Shown here piece by piece: positions 49,617 to 58,533 of a stretch of 64,000 nucleotides of DNA. The translations under genes and the position numbers were made by a program. The DNA is taken from the NCBI GenBank assembly GCA_905369775.1, contig CAJPJR010000001.1, forward strand, positions 1-64,000. The letters run 5' to 3'. Under the pieces are notes generated by a model. The model saw only the letters and a program-made list of their open reading frames with translations, made no database searches and was not told the origin of the DNA. Source of the DNA: Prevotellaceae bacterium UBA1746 (lineage in GTDB: Bacteria; Bacteroidota; Bacteroidia; Bacteroidales; Bacteroidaceae). Numbering within the stretch: the stretch's first letter is position 1; the number at the start of each line of letters is the position of its first letter.

Positions 49617-52241
49617 ATGGCCAAAGACGAACTCACTCCGATGATGCGGCAGTTTCATGACATGAAAGCGGCCAACCCCGATGCGATTCTGCTGTTTCGA
49701 TGCGGCGACTTCTACGAAACGTATTGCGGAGATGCCGTCACGGCCTCGCAGGTGCTGGGGATCACCCTGACGAAACGCAACCAAAAGGGGGCGAACGCCT
49801 CGACGGAAATGGCAGGTTTTCCTCACCATGCGCTCGACAACTACCTGCCGCGCCTGATCCGGGCAGGATATCGAGTGGCCATCTGCGACCAGCTCGAAGA
49901 CCCGAAATTGACCAAGAAATTGGTGAAACGAGGCATCACCGAATTGGTGACGCCGGGGGTGGCGCTGGGAGACAATGTGCTCTCGAGTCGGGAAAACAAT
50001 TTTTTGGCTGCCGTGCATTTCGGGGCGGCTGATGTGGGACTTTCGCTGCTCGATATTTCGACGGGCGAATACCTGGTGGCCGAAGGCGACACGGAGTACA
50101 TCGACAAATTGCTGACGGGCTTTGCCCCGAAAGAGGTGCTCATTCAACGCGGGGAGAAAGGGAAATTCGAACAGTTGTTTTCGGGACGTTATTTCATTTT
50201 CGAACTCGACGACTGGGCTTTTTCCGAAGGCTCGGCGCGCACCAAGGTGCTGAAACATTTTGAGGTGAAGAATCTCAAGGGCTTCGGCGTGGACCACCTG
50301 CACACGGCGATCACGGCGGCGGGAGCGATCCTGACGTATCTCGACCAGACGCAACACCACCACATCGAACACATCACCCGCATCACCCGCATCGAAGAGC
50401 AGCGTTTCGTGCGGCTCGACAAATTCACGATTCGTAATCTCGAACTCATTTCGACCAACCACGGTGACGGGACGTCGCTGCTCGCGGTGCTCGACCGAAC
50501 GCTCTCCCCGATGGGCGCGCGACTGATGAGACGGCAGGTGCTTTTCCCGCTTCGCTCGGTGAAGGAAATTGAACAGCGACTGGACAGTGTGGAGCATTTC
50601 TTCCGCGAACCGGAATTTCGAGAACTCTGCGAAATGGAACTGGGGAAGGTGGGCGACTTGGAACGCATCGTTTCGAAAGTGGCAACGGGACGCATCAATC
50701 CACGAGAGATGCAGCAACTGCGCTGTGCTTTGGAAACGGTGGTGGTGCTCAAAAATGCGTGCAAGCAGGCTGCGCAAGAGAGCATTCGCAACATCGGCGA
50801 ACGCCTGGACGCCTGCACGCCATTGCGGCAGCGCATCGAACGCGAATTGCGCACCGACCCGCCGCTCACGGTGAACAAGGGACAGGTCATCGCCAACGGG
50901 GTGAATGCACAACTCGACGAACTGCGCAACATTCAGACCTCGGGAAAGGACTATTTGCTCCAAATCCAAGAACGCGAAATCGCACGTACCGGCATACAGA
51001 GTTTGAAAATCGGTTTCAACAACGTGTTCGGTTATTATATGGAGGTGCGCAATACTTATAAGGAGTTTGTGCCGCCGGAATGGATACGCAAACAGACGCT
51101 CGTCAATGCGGAACGCTACATCACGCAGGAGTTGAAGGAATATGAGGAGAAAATTCTCGGAGCAGAAGACAAAATTCTGGTGCTCGAAACTCGACTTTAC
51201 GGCGAATTGGTGGCGGCGGCGGCCGAACATATCGCGGCGCTGCAACGCAATGCGCATGCGCTCGCCGAGTTGGACGTGTACCACTCGCTGGCGGTGCTGG
51301 CGATGGCACAACACTATGTTCGACCGGTGGTGGACGAAAGCGAAGTGCTGGACATCAAGGCAGGACGACACCCGGTGATCGAGACGCTCATGCCGCCGGG
51401 TGAGGAATATGTGCCCAATGATGTGCGACTGGACACGGCGGAACAGCAGATTATGATGATCACGGGGCCGAACATGGCGGGTAAGAGTGCACTGCTTAGA
51501 CAAACGGCACTCATCACTTTGATGGCGCAAATCGGTTCGTTCGTTCCGGCCGACTCGGCGCGGGTGGGGATCGTCGACAAGATCTTCACGCGCGTGGGCG
51601 CATCGGACAATATTTCGGTGGGCGAGAGTACTTTTATGGTCGAAATGAGCGAGGCGGCGAACATCATGAACAACATCACGCAACGTAGCTTGGTGCTTTT
51701 CGACGAATTGGGACGCGGCACTTCGACTTACGATGGCATTTCCATTGCATGGAGTATTGTGGAACACTTGCACGAACGTCCCAAGATGCATGCGCGTACG
51801 CTCTTTGCCACTCACTATCACGAGCTCAACGACATGGAAGCGCTTTTCCCGCGCATCAAAAACTACAATGTTTCCGTGCGCGAAGTGGATCACCGCATCG
51901 TCTTTCTCCGCAAATTGGCGCGCGGCGGTTCGGAACACTCTTTCGGTATCCATGTGGCGCGTCTGGCGGGGATGCCGAATGCGATTGTGCAACGGGCAGA
52001 GGTGATTCTGCACCAATTGGAACACAACAACGCAGACAACCGACAAGTGCAGCCTCCCACGGGAGAAAACGGACAAACGAACGGTGCTCCCAGCGGAACC
52101 CAGCTGTCGTTTTTTCAACTCGACGATCCGGTGCTCGAAGCCGTGCGCGATGAAATTCTGCATCTCGACGTCAACCACCTCACTCCGGTCGAGGCGCTCA
52201 ATAAACTCAACGACATTCGCAAAATCATCACGGGAAAATGA
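49617..52241 (+). CDS. mutS: DNA mismatch repair protein MutS
   Basis: 874 residues from MAKDELTPMMRQFHDMKAAN; the frame opens earlier, at 49551, but that part lies upstream of or on the promoter. MutS binds mispaired bases and recruits MutL. The mismatch-reading motif FxE is seen in LLFRCGDFYETYCGDA near residue 30. The connector, lever and clamp regions follow (IGFNNVFGYYMEVRNTYKEF, EWIRKQTLVNAERY). Walker A is GPNMAGKSALLRQ at about residue 617, with ERGTSTYDG-like GRGTSTYDGISIAW and TLFATHYHELNDME downstream. It appears monocistronic. Confidence 0.97.
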   Translation: MAKDELTPMMRQFHDMKAANPDAILLFRCGDFYETYCGDAVTASQVLGITLTKRNQKGANASTEMAGFPHHALDNYLPRLIRAGYRVAICDQLEDPKLTKKLVKRGITELVTPGVALGDNVLSSRENNFLAAVHFGAADVGLSLLDISTGEYLVAEGDTEYIDKLLTGFAPKEVLIQRGEKGKFEQLFSGRYFIFELDDWAFSEGSARTKVLKHFEVKNLKGFGVDHLHTAITAAGAILTYLDQTQHHHIEHITRITRIEEQRFVRLDKFTIRNLELISTNHGDGTSLLAVLDRTLSPMGARLMRRQVLFPLRSVKEIEQRLDSVEHFFREPEFRELCEMELGKVGDLERIVSKVATGRINPREMQQLRCALETVVVLKNACKQAAQESIRNIGERLDACTPLRQRIERELRTDPPLTVNKGQVIANGVNAQLDELRNIQTSGKDYLLQIQEREIARTGIQSLKIGFNNVFGYYMEVRNTYKEFVPPEWIRKQTLVNAERYITQELKEYEEKILGAEDKILVLETRLYGELVAAAAEHIAALQRNAHALAELDVYHSLAVLAMAQHYVRPVVDESEVLDIKAGRHPVIETLMPPGEEYVPNDVRLDTAEQQIMMITGPNMAGKSALLRQTALITLMAQIGSFVPADSARVGIVDKIFTRVGASDNISVGESTFMVEMSEAANIMNNITQRSLVLFDELGRGTSTYDGISIAWSIVEHLHERPKMHARTLFATHYHELNDMEALFPRIKNYNVSVREVDHRIVFLRKLARGGSEHSFGIHVARLAGMPNAIVQRAEVILHQLEHNNADNRQVQPPTGENGQTNGAPSGTQLSFFQLDDPVLEAVRDEILHLDVNHLTPVEALNKLNDIRKIITGK

Positions 52242-52321
52242 GTGTGCCGTGCGTGCCGGTTGCGCGCCGCACGGATGTGTCTTCGTGGCTGCACCCCTTG
52301 ATCGCGTAAACGGCTGCCTGT

Positions 52322-52446
52322 CATCGACCGAGCGCAGACACCTTCGACGGGGCGCAGACCTGTTCAACAGAGTAAAGGCTCATTCAACTGAGCAGAGCAG
52401 AGGCGCACTCAACTGAGCAGAGGTGCATTCAACTGAGCAGCGACTC
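52322..52446. repeat. Tandem repeat, about six units of 20-26 bp
   Basis: The unit TTCAACTGAGCAGAGGTGCA is repeated, with the best copies at 52383-52446 and increasingly diverged copies upstream (TTCAACAGAGTAAAGGCTCA, TTCGACGGGGCGCAGACCTG). One unit carries a GCAGA slip. There are no unique spacers. The rest of the 52242-52629 gap contains only the acpP promoter. Confidence 0.75.
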
Positions 52447-52545
52447 TTTCACGAAAAATCAAGGTCTCGAGCTCCGATTTCTCCCCACCTAGCTGCACAA
52501 AATGCGCGAGAATGAGCAAAAAACGCGCTTTTTATAGGGTAAACC

Positions 52546-52577
52546 TTTGCCGGTTTGAAGAAATACCACTACTTTTG
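52546..52577 (+). promoter_or_regulatory. Consensus promoter TTTG-N20-TACTTTTG of acpP
   Basis: Both boxes match exactly with 20 bp spacing, giving a leader of about 45 nt before ATG 52630. Confidence 0.85.
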
Positions 52578-52629
52578 CAGCTGTAACCACAGAAATGACT
52601 AATTTCTAATCATCAAAATAAGAACAACA

Positions 52630-52866
52630 ATGTCTGAAATTGCAGAAAAAGTAAAGGCAATCATCGTAGAAAAGCTCAGCGTTGATGCAGCTGACGTACG
52701 TGAAGACGCAAGCTTCACCAACGACCTCGGCGCAGACTCTCTCGAAACGGTAGAACTCATGATGGACCTCGAAAAGGAATTCAACATCACCATCCCCGAA
52801 GAGGAATCTGAAAAGCTCTCCACCGTAGGTGACGCTATCGCGTACATCGAAGAACACGCCAAGTGA
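52630..52866 (+). CDS. acpP: Acyl carrier protein
   Basis: 78 residues, the usual size. The acidic four-helix protein carries fatty acyl chains on a phosphopantetheine attached to Ser37 in DLGADSLETVELMMDLEKE. The C-terminal part has EEESEKLSTVGDAIAYIEE. It works with FabF, encoded 142 bp downstream, in type II fatty acid synthesis. The strong promoter and a hairpin in the following gap suggest separate control of acpP and fabF levels. Confidence 0.97.
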   Translation: MSEIAEKVKAIIVEKLSVDAADVREDASFTNDLGADSLETVELMMDLEKEFNITIPEEESEKLSTVGDAIAYIEEHAK

Positions 52867-52910
52867 TCTTGCCCGCGCTCAACGAGGTGAGCTAACGCTC
52901 ATCTCTTCGC

Positions 52911-52966
52911 AAATGTGCTAATGCGCTACGGTACCCATTCGGCGGCACCGGCGCATTAGCACATTT
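52911..52966 (+). other. Large perfect hairpin between acpP and fabF
   Basis: The 16 bp perfect inverted repeat AAATGTGCTAATGCGC / GCGCATTAGCACATTT encloses 24 bases with a further CGGT/ACCG inner stem. It is not followed by a T run. It could be an mRNA stabiliser or processing site that sets the acpP:fabF ratio. Confidence 0.7.
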
Positions 52967-53008
52967 CAGCGTAGCATCCTCTCATCTCCCACTAATCCCC
53001 ACACCCCT

Positions 53009-54274
53009 ATGGAACTCAAAAGAGTAGTCGTCACCGGTCTCGGTGCCATCACCCCCGTCGGCAACACCCTCGAAGCCACGTGGAACAGCCTTCTCAACGG
53101 CGTTAGCGGCGCAGCACCCATTCAAGGCTTCGACGCTTCACGGTTCAAAACGCAGTTTGCCTGCGAAGTCAAAGACTTCAAGGCAGCAGATTTCATTGAC
53201 CGCAAAGAGATTCGCAAAATGGATCTCTATGAACAATATGCAGTCGTGGCGGCAATGCAAGCTGTACAAGACAGCGGTATGGATCTCGAAACGATCGACA
53301 AGGACAACATCGGTGTAGTGCTCGGAGTGGGCATCGGCGGTATCCACACTTTCGAAGAGCAAATCAGCGAATACGCCCTCACTCACGAAGAGAAGGGACC
53401 TCGCTTCAGCCCCTTCTTCATCCCCAAGATGATCGCCGACATCGCATCCGGACAGATCTCCATCATGTACGGATTCCACGGTCCTAACTACACTACAACT
53501 TCGGCTTGTGCCTCGTCGACCAACGCCATTGCCGACGCATTCAACCTCATTCGTCTCGGCAAAGCCAGCGCCATCATCACCGGCGGTGCAGAAGCGGCCA
53601 TCACCCCCGGAGGACTCGGTGGTTTCAACGCCATGCACGCTCTCTCCACCCGCAACGACGATCCGCAACGCGCCAGCCGCCCCTTCAGCAAGAGCCGCGA
53701 CGGTTTCGTCATGGGCGAAGGCGCAGGTATTCTCGTGCTCGAAGAACTTGAACACGCCAAGGCACGCGGCGCAAAGATCTATTGCGAAATTGCCGGCGCA
53801 GGTATGAGCGCAGATGCCCACCATCTCACAGCTTCCCATCCCGAAGGACTCGGTGCCAAACTCGTGATGCAGCGCGCCCTCGAGGATGCCGGACTGCAAC
53901 CCGAAGACATTGACTACATCAATGTGCACGGCACGTCCACGCCCGTCGGCGACGTCTCCGAAGCCAAAGCCATCACGCAGGTTTTCGGCGACCATGCTTA
54001 CCAACTCAACATCTCCTCCACCAAGTCGATGACCGGTCACCTCCTCGGAGCCGCCGGCGCTGTTGAAGCCATCGTTTGCTGCCTTTCGGTGAAGAACGAC
54101 ATCGTACCGCCCACCATCAATCACGATGAGGAAGACCGCGACGAAAACATCGACTACAACATGAACTTCACCTTCAACAAGGCTCAGCAACGCACCGTGC
54201 GTGCAGCGCTTTCCAATACTTTCGGATTCGGCGGACACAATGCCTGCTGCATCGTCAAGAAGTATCAAGCCTGA
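53009..54274 (+). CDS. fabF: Beta-ketoacyl-ACP synthase II
   Basis: 421 residues of the KAS II family, which elongates acyl-ACP with malonyl-ACP in type II fatty acid synthesis. The start MELKRVVVTGLGAITPVGNT is standard. Catalytic residues are Cys167 in TTSACASSTNAIA, His in INVHGTSTPVGD and His in KSMTGHLLGAAGAVEAI. The glycine-rich end SNTFGFGGHNACCI is present. It lies between acpP and rnc, the conserved bacterial order acpP-fabF-rnc. Confidence 0.97.
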   Translation: MELKRVVVTGLGAITPVGNTLEATWNSLLNGVSGAAPIQGFDASRFKTQFACEVKDFKAADFIDRKEIRKMDLYEQYAVVAAMQAVQDSGMDLETIDKDNIGVVLGVGIGGIHTFEEQISEYALTHEEKGPRFSPFFIPKMIADIASGQISIMYGFHGPNYTTTSACASSTNAIADAFNLIRLGKASAIITGGAEAAITPGGLGGFNAMHALSTRNDDPQRASRPFSKSRDGFVMGEGAGILVLEELEHAKARGAKIYCEIAGAGMSADAHHLTASHPEGLGAKLVMQRALEDAGLQPEDIDYINVHGTSTPVGDVSEAKAITQVFGDHAYQLNISSTKSMTGHLLGAAGAVEAIVCCLSVKNDIVPPTINHDEEDRDENIDYNMNFTFNKAQQRTVRAALSNTFGFGGHNACCIVKKYQA

Positions 54275-54322
54275 GAAGACTGAACAGAACGCCTTCCCCG
54301 CTGTGGGATTGAAAAATACGGA

Positions 54323-54364
54323 TTGTACGCTTGGTTGTTACACACGTAATGACCAAGCGTACAA
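54323..54364 (+). terminator. Near-perfect palindrome between fabF and rnc
   Basis: The 13 bp perfect arms TTGTACGCTTGGT / ACCAAGCGTACAA are extended by TGTTAC/GTAATG (two G-T pairs) to a 19 bp stem with loop ACAC, followed by AACTATTTTTTCG. It can act as a terminator or, as double-stranded RNA, as a substrate for the RNase III encoded just downstream. Confidence 0.65.
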
Positions 54365-54423
54365 AACTATTTTTTCGCTTTCGTCCCCCATGCGCTGCGT
54401 TCTCTCGTCCTCCCCACCCCATT

Positions 54424-56730
54424 ATGAAAAATCTATTCGACCGAGCCAAACTCTTTTTCTCTAAAGATCGGGAGTTTCGCTCAGCCCTCTACGACATCAT
54501 GGGCTTCTGCCCACACAACATCGATCTCTATCGCACGGCATTCGCCCACAAGTCGCAAGAGTATCGATCGAAAAAACTCGGCAACAAGCCGCTCAACAAT
54601 GAGCGACTCGAGTTTCTCGGAGACGCCGTCCTCGAAACCGTCGTCAGCCACATCGTCTATCGCTATTTCCCCAACAAGCGCGAAGGCTTCCTCACCAATA
54701 CGCGTTCGAAAATCGTATCGCGCGAATCACTCGGCAAACTGGCCAAAGAGCTCCACATCGATCGCCTCATCCAGAGCCAGACCCACAGCCGAACCCACAA
54801 CTCCTACCTCGGCGGAAACTCCTTCGAAGCCCTCATGGGCGCCATCTATCTCGACCGAGGATTCCGCTACGCCTTCCGCTTCGTCGAGCAACGCATCATC
54901 GGTGCCGTCCTCGACCTCGAATCCGTGGCAAGCAAAGAAGTCAACTTCAAAAGCAAGCTTTTGGAGTGGAGCCAAAAAAACCGCATCCGACTCGAATTCA
55001 AGGACAGCGCCACCGACACCGACAAAGCCAACGGCCCCTCGTTCCTCACCACCATCGTCATCGAAGGACTCTACGCCGGAGAAGGTAAGGGCTACTCGAA
55101 AAAAGAGAGTCACCAAACCGCAGCCAAGGACGCACTCACCAAACTGCGCCGCGAACCGCAGTTCCTCGACAGCGTCTTCCGCGCCAAAGAAAAGCGCACG
55201 GCCATGGGCGCCGAAGAGTTCTTCACCGTGCCCAAGATAGACGAGATCGAAGCGGAAATCGCCAAGGAACAAAGCGAAGGCACCCCCGCCCGCAAAGACA
55301 ATGCGCGCAACGAACGCAGCCGCAAAGAGAAAGGCGGAGAGCAGCGCAACGACAAACGAGCCGACCGTCAAAAAGAAAATCGAGAAGACAAAAACACCGA
55401 GCGCAAAAACACGAAAGCGCGCGGTGAAAAGCAAGACGAAGACGGAGCAAAAGGCAACGCCGAGCGAAAAGACCGCAAAAACAAAGGCGCCGAAGCACGC
55501 AAGGAACGTGAGCAACGACGTCGCGCAGCGGAGCGCGAAACGGCCAACGGCGAAAGCAAAAATGAGGCCGCTGCCGATGCGCCCAAGGCGAAGACAGACG
55601 AACGCCCCAGATCGAAAAAGAATGCCCCCGCGCAGGAACCGAAGGAGACTCCGGCTGCTGAAAACAACACCGCAGCTCCCGAGGTAGGTACGCCCGGCGA
55701 AAGTGCAACGACTGCGCCCCAAAAGGAACAGCCCCACGACCGCTCTCAACGCAAAGAGCAGCGTGCTGACGCCGAACCGACGGCCGTAGCAAATACCGAT
55801 GCACCGCGCAGCGAATCAGCAGTTCAAGCCAACGAGACCTTAGCGAACGAAGTGGCGGCGCCCACGACGGCTCCGCAAAGCGAAACGGCGGCACAAAGTG
55901 AAAAGGTGGCACAAAGCGAAACACCTATGTCTCGCCACGACGAACCGCTGCCTCAACTGGAACCTGCACAGACCCTGCCCGACACGCCCAACATTCTGCC
56001 GCAGTCGGATCGCATTGAGGCCCAAGGTCAGGAAGCAACACCGACAGTTCAGTCTGAAGAACCCACGGCAGTGTTTGCTCCCATGCAATTGCCCGCTGCC
56101 ATCGCCGACGAGCAGAAGCCGGAACAACCGAAGGAAGCTGTCACCTCTGGCGAGCCGGCCACATCCGTCGCCGAGTCCACCGACGAACGCGATACGTCCT
56201 CCTCACAAGAGAAACATGATGCTTCGCCCGACGACAACTCGGTTTCGCCGATGGAACAGCCCGCTGCGCAGGAAGCTGATCCGAGTGTGGCATCCGCCAC
56301 AGATCGTTCGGCCGAAGAAAGCGAAACATCCGCCGCTTCCGCTGACGAGGTGCCCGAGGAGGCGCCCGCACCGCGCACTGAACAACAGAAAAAACGTGCG
56401 CGCCGTCAGAACAAGGCTCAAAACGCCGCCGGCTACACCAACACCACACCGCCGCCGGCCGAACAAAGTCGCCGCGCCGAGAAGGCCGAACGCCGTTTGC
56501 GCGAAGAAGCCCACCGCCGCGACGTAGAACGAGCGCAAAACGATCTCGCCGACGAGGCGGAACGCACCGACACGCCGGAAGAAGAATCGTCGGACGCACA
56601 ACCCACGGCACGACGCAACAACCGCCGACGCCGAGGTGGAGCCCGCCGACGCAAAAATGGGCGCAACAACGGCAATGCCGAAAATGGCAACGCCGACAAC
56701 GCCCCGCAACAGGATGCCGCCCTCAACTAA
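54424..56730 (+). CDS. rnc: Ribonuclease III with very long charged C-terminal extension
   Basis: 768 residues from MKNLFDRAKLFFSKDREFRS, about three times the usual 230-340. The RNase III domain has NERLEFLGDAVLE (residues 59-71, Asp67) and GNSFEALMGAIYLD (Glu135). The dsRNA-binding domain covers about 172-242 and contains KKESHQTAAKDALTKL. From about residue 243 to the end the chain is low-complexity: first Lys/Arg/Glu-rich (GEQRNDKRADRQKENREDKN), then a Pro/Ala/Glu/Thr/Gln acidic part, and last an Arg-rich end (RRNNRRRRGGARRRKNGRNN). No stop or frameshift interrupts it. RNase III cuts rRNA precursors and structured mRNA; the tail is likely a disordered RNA-binding or scaffolding region. 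Confidence 0.9.
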   Translation: MKNLFDRAKLFFSKDREFRSALYDIMGFCPHNIDLYRTAFAHKSQEYRSKKLGNKPLNNERLEFLGDAVLETVVSHIVYRYFPNKREGFLTNTRSKIVSRESLGKLAKELHIDRLIQSQTHSRTHNSYLGGNSFEALMGAIYLDRGFRYAFRFVEQRIIGAVLDLESVASKEVNFKSKLLEWSQKNRIRLEFKDSATDTDKANGPSFLTTIVIEGLYAGEGKGYSKKESHQTAAKDALTKLRREPQFLDSVFRAKEKRTAMGAEEFFTVPKIDEIEAEIAKEQSEGTPARKDNARNERSRKEKGGEQRNDKRADRQKENREDKNTERKNTKARGEKQDEDGAKGNAERKDRKNKGAEARKEREQRRRAAERETANGESKNEAAADAPKAKTDERPRSKKNAPAQEPKETPAAENNTAAPEVGTPGESATTAPQKEQPHDRSQRKEQRADAEPTAVANTDAPRSESAVQANETLANEVAAPTTAPQSETAAQSEKVAQSETPMSRHDEPLPQLEPAQTLPDTPNILPQSDRIEAQGQEATPTVQSEEPTAVFAPMQLPAAIADEQKPEQPKEAVTSGEPATSVAESTDERDTSSSQEKHDASPDDNSVSPMEQPAAQEADPSVASATDRSAEESETSAASADEVPEEAPAPRTEQQKKRARRQNKAQNAAGYTNTTPPPAEQSRRAEKAERRLREEAHRRDVERAQNDLADEAERTDTPEEESSDAQPTARRNNRRRRGGARRRKNGRNNGNAENGNADNAPQQDAALN

Positions 56731-56781
56731 TCGCGGCACCCACCTCACATTTTTCAAGCACGCTAACCCGAATATACCAAC

Positions 56782-57246
56782 ATGGCATACATGACCCAAG
56801 AGGGCTACGACAGCCTCGTCGCCCAGCTCCGCCGTATGGAGCAAATCGACCGCCCGGCTGCATCGGCAGCCATCGCTGAAGCCCGCGACAAAGGCGACCT
56901 CTCCGAAAACGCCGAATACGACGCGGCAAAAGAAGCGCAGGCTCACCTCGAAACCAAGATCAACGAACTCAAAGCCACCATCGCAGCGGCCAAGATCATC
57001 GACACCTCCAAGCTTCGCACCGACATCGTCCAGATCCTCTCCACCGTCGAGATGAAAAACGTGAAGGTCGGCGCCAAGATGAAGTACACCATCGTCTCGG
57101 AAAGCGAAGCCGATCTCCGCGCCGGCAAAATTTCGAGCACCACCCCCATTGCCCAAGCCCTCCTCGGCCACAAGGTGGGTGACATCGTCGACGCACAAAC
57201 ACCCCGCGGCGTCATCCAGCTCGAGATTCTCAACATCACCGTCTGA
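56782..57246 (+). CDS. greA: Transcription elongation factor GreA
   Basis: 154 residues. GreA rescues backtracked RNA polymerase by stimulating transcript cleavage. The N-terminal coiled-coil has LRRMEQIDRPAASAAIAEAR and the acidic tip GDLSENAEYDAAKEAQ, with the conserved Asp-Leu-Ser-Glu-Asn motif. The C-terminal FKBP-like domain contains YTIVSESEADLRAGKIS, PIAQALLGHKVGDIVDAQTP and LEILNI. It is 51 bp after rnc and followed by a strong terminator. Confidence 0.96.
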   Translation: MAYMTQEGYDSLVAQLRRMEQIDRPAASAAIAEARDKGDLSENAEYDAAKEAQAHLETKINELKATIAAAKIIDTSKLRTDIVQILSTVEMKNVKVGAKMKYTIVSESEADLRAGKISSTTPIAQALLGHKVGDIVDAQTPRGVIQLEILNITV

Positions 57247-57307
57247 TTTCCCTGCTTCGCCGTCCCCACCTCATCGAACGGGAACGAGGCACTCATCAAA
57301 CCACCGA

Positions 57308-57350
57308 AAATCCCGCAGGCAATTCCACATCGCCTGCGGGATTTTTTTGT
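57308..57350 (+). terminator. Rho-independent terminator after greA
   Basis: Perfect 13 bp stem AAATCCCGCAGGC / GCCTGCGGGATTT, loop of 11, followed by a T run. Confidence 0.92.
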
Positions 57351-57470
57351 CTGTCCGCTCACCTCTATCTATTGCTGCACAGCCATTCTCCAAAGCACCA
57401 TCTCCTCCCCATTATGAAAGGAGAAAAGAGAACGCCTTCCACGCAAATTAAAAATTCCTACCACAAAACA

Positions 57471-57501
57471 TTGGTTCATTAAGAATAAAGCCATATATTT
57501 G
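57471..57501 (+). promoter_or_regulatory. Promoter TTGG-N19-TATATTTG of the DUF6263 gene
   Basis: The -7 box TATATTTG (57494-57501) is exact; TTGG at 57471-57474 is a one-base variant of TTTG at the correct distance. The leader is about 60 nt. Confidence 0.65.
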
Positions 57502-57569
57502 CGCACAGGGGATGACATTATCCCACACAACCTCAAGATTAAGTTTCACTCAATTCAAAAAACGCTACT

Positions 57570-58334
57570 ATGAAAAGGTTCCTCCACTTCCTTCTGTTCT
57601 CCTTCTGCCTCCTGGCTGCCATAGCCTGCGGAAAGAAAAATGGCGAAAAGATCACTTACCGCTTCGCTCCCGAACTCAACAAACCCGTCGTTTACAATTT
57701 CAAATCCACAACCGAAATGAACGTCGGAGGGAAGGATGTTTCTATGCAAATGGTAATGAAAATGCAGATGACGCCCACCGCACGCGAAAACGGCGTCACC
57801 ACCATCTCCACACAAATTCTTGATATGTCGGCATCTACCGGCAACGAGGAGGCCGATCGCTCAATGGAACAATCCATGCAGCAATTCAAACAGTTGTTTT
57901 CTACGCTGCACATCATCACACAAGTCAATGAGCGAGGCAACACCGTAGGAAAAACCACTTACGAAGGACTGCCCGAAGAATACGCAGCAACGTTCCAAAG
58001 TCAAATGGGAGGTTACACAGACCTCAGCAACAACTTGAAATACTTCCCCGAATACCCCATCGGCCAAGGCGATTCGTGGACGGGCAAGACACACACCGAC
58101 AAAATCGATTGCGATGCGGTGTACACACTCGAGGAAGTAACCAATGACGTGCTCACCGTGAGCTTCAAGGGAAAAATGACCCTCAGAAACAATCCGCAGG
58201 CGACGGTGCAAATCACCATACAAGGTAGCAGCCAATACAACCGCAAAACAGGAATGAACATTCCCGGTACCTTCACGGCTGAAACGAAGGCCACCACCGC
58301 CGGCCAACAAGTGAAATCTACCATTTCGATGTAA
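57570..58334 (+). CDS. DUF6263 family lipoprotein
   Basis: 254 residues with a lipoprotein signal MKRFLHFLLFSFCLLAAIAC (lipobox AAIAC). The mature part begins EKITYRFAPELNKPVVYNFK and has beta-rich repeats, with the Met-rich stretch VSMQMVMKMQMTP, then FPEYPIGQGDSWTGKTHTDK, where GDSW is a recurrent motif of the DUF6263/DUF4412-like lipoproteins. It ends in an Ala/Thr-rich strand. These proteins are periplasmic or surface lipoproteins of unknown function. Its own promoter and a terminator suggest a single-gene transcript. Confidence 0.78.
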   Translation: MKRFLHFLLFSFCLLAAIACGKKNGEKITYRFAPELNKPVVYNFKSTTEMNVGGKDVSMQMVMKMQMTPTARENGVTTISTQILDMSASTGNEEADRSMEQSMQQFKQLFSTLHIITQVNERGNTVGKTTYEGLPEEYAATFQSQMGGYTDLSNNLKYFPEYPIGQGDSWTGKTHTDKIDCDAVYTLEEVTNDVLTVSFKGKMTLRNNPQATVQITIQGSSQYNRKTGMNIPGTFTAETKATTAGQQVKSTISM

Positions 58335-58372
58335 CTCGCGACTTTCTGACCATCTCCTTTCTATAACGAATC

Positions 58373-58421
58373 CAAGCCCTGCCACCGTCCACGAAGACGA
58401 TGTGCAGGGCTTGTTTTTTTT
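58373..58421 (+). terminator. Terminator after the DUF6263 gene
   Basis: Stem CAAGCCCTGC / GCAGGGCTTG with a 21-base loop, followed by eight T. It may also help stop the convergent methyltransferase transcript. Confidence 0.85.
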
Positions 58422-58533
58422 CTGAGCCGTAATGGTTCGGTGTCGTCAATCTATCTCAACCACCGAATGGAGGCAACAAACGTAACGAAAGCTTACGCAA
58501 GCAGTAGGGCATAGGCATGGAGGCATGCACCGA

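Noticed and set aside
49482..52367. 961-codon open frame on the minus strand opposite mutS
   Set aside because: mutS is unmistakable in the plus frame; the antisense translation is His/Arg-rich nonsense.
52322..52446. CRISPR array
   Set aside because: Units of 20-26 bp follow each other without unique spacers, and no cas gene is in the window.
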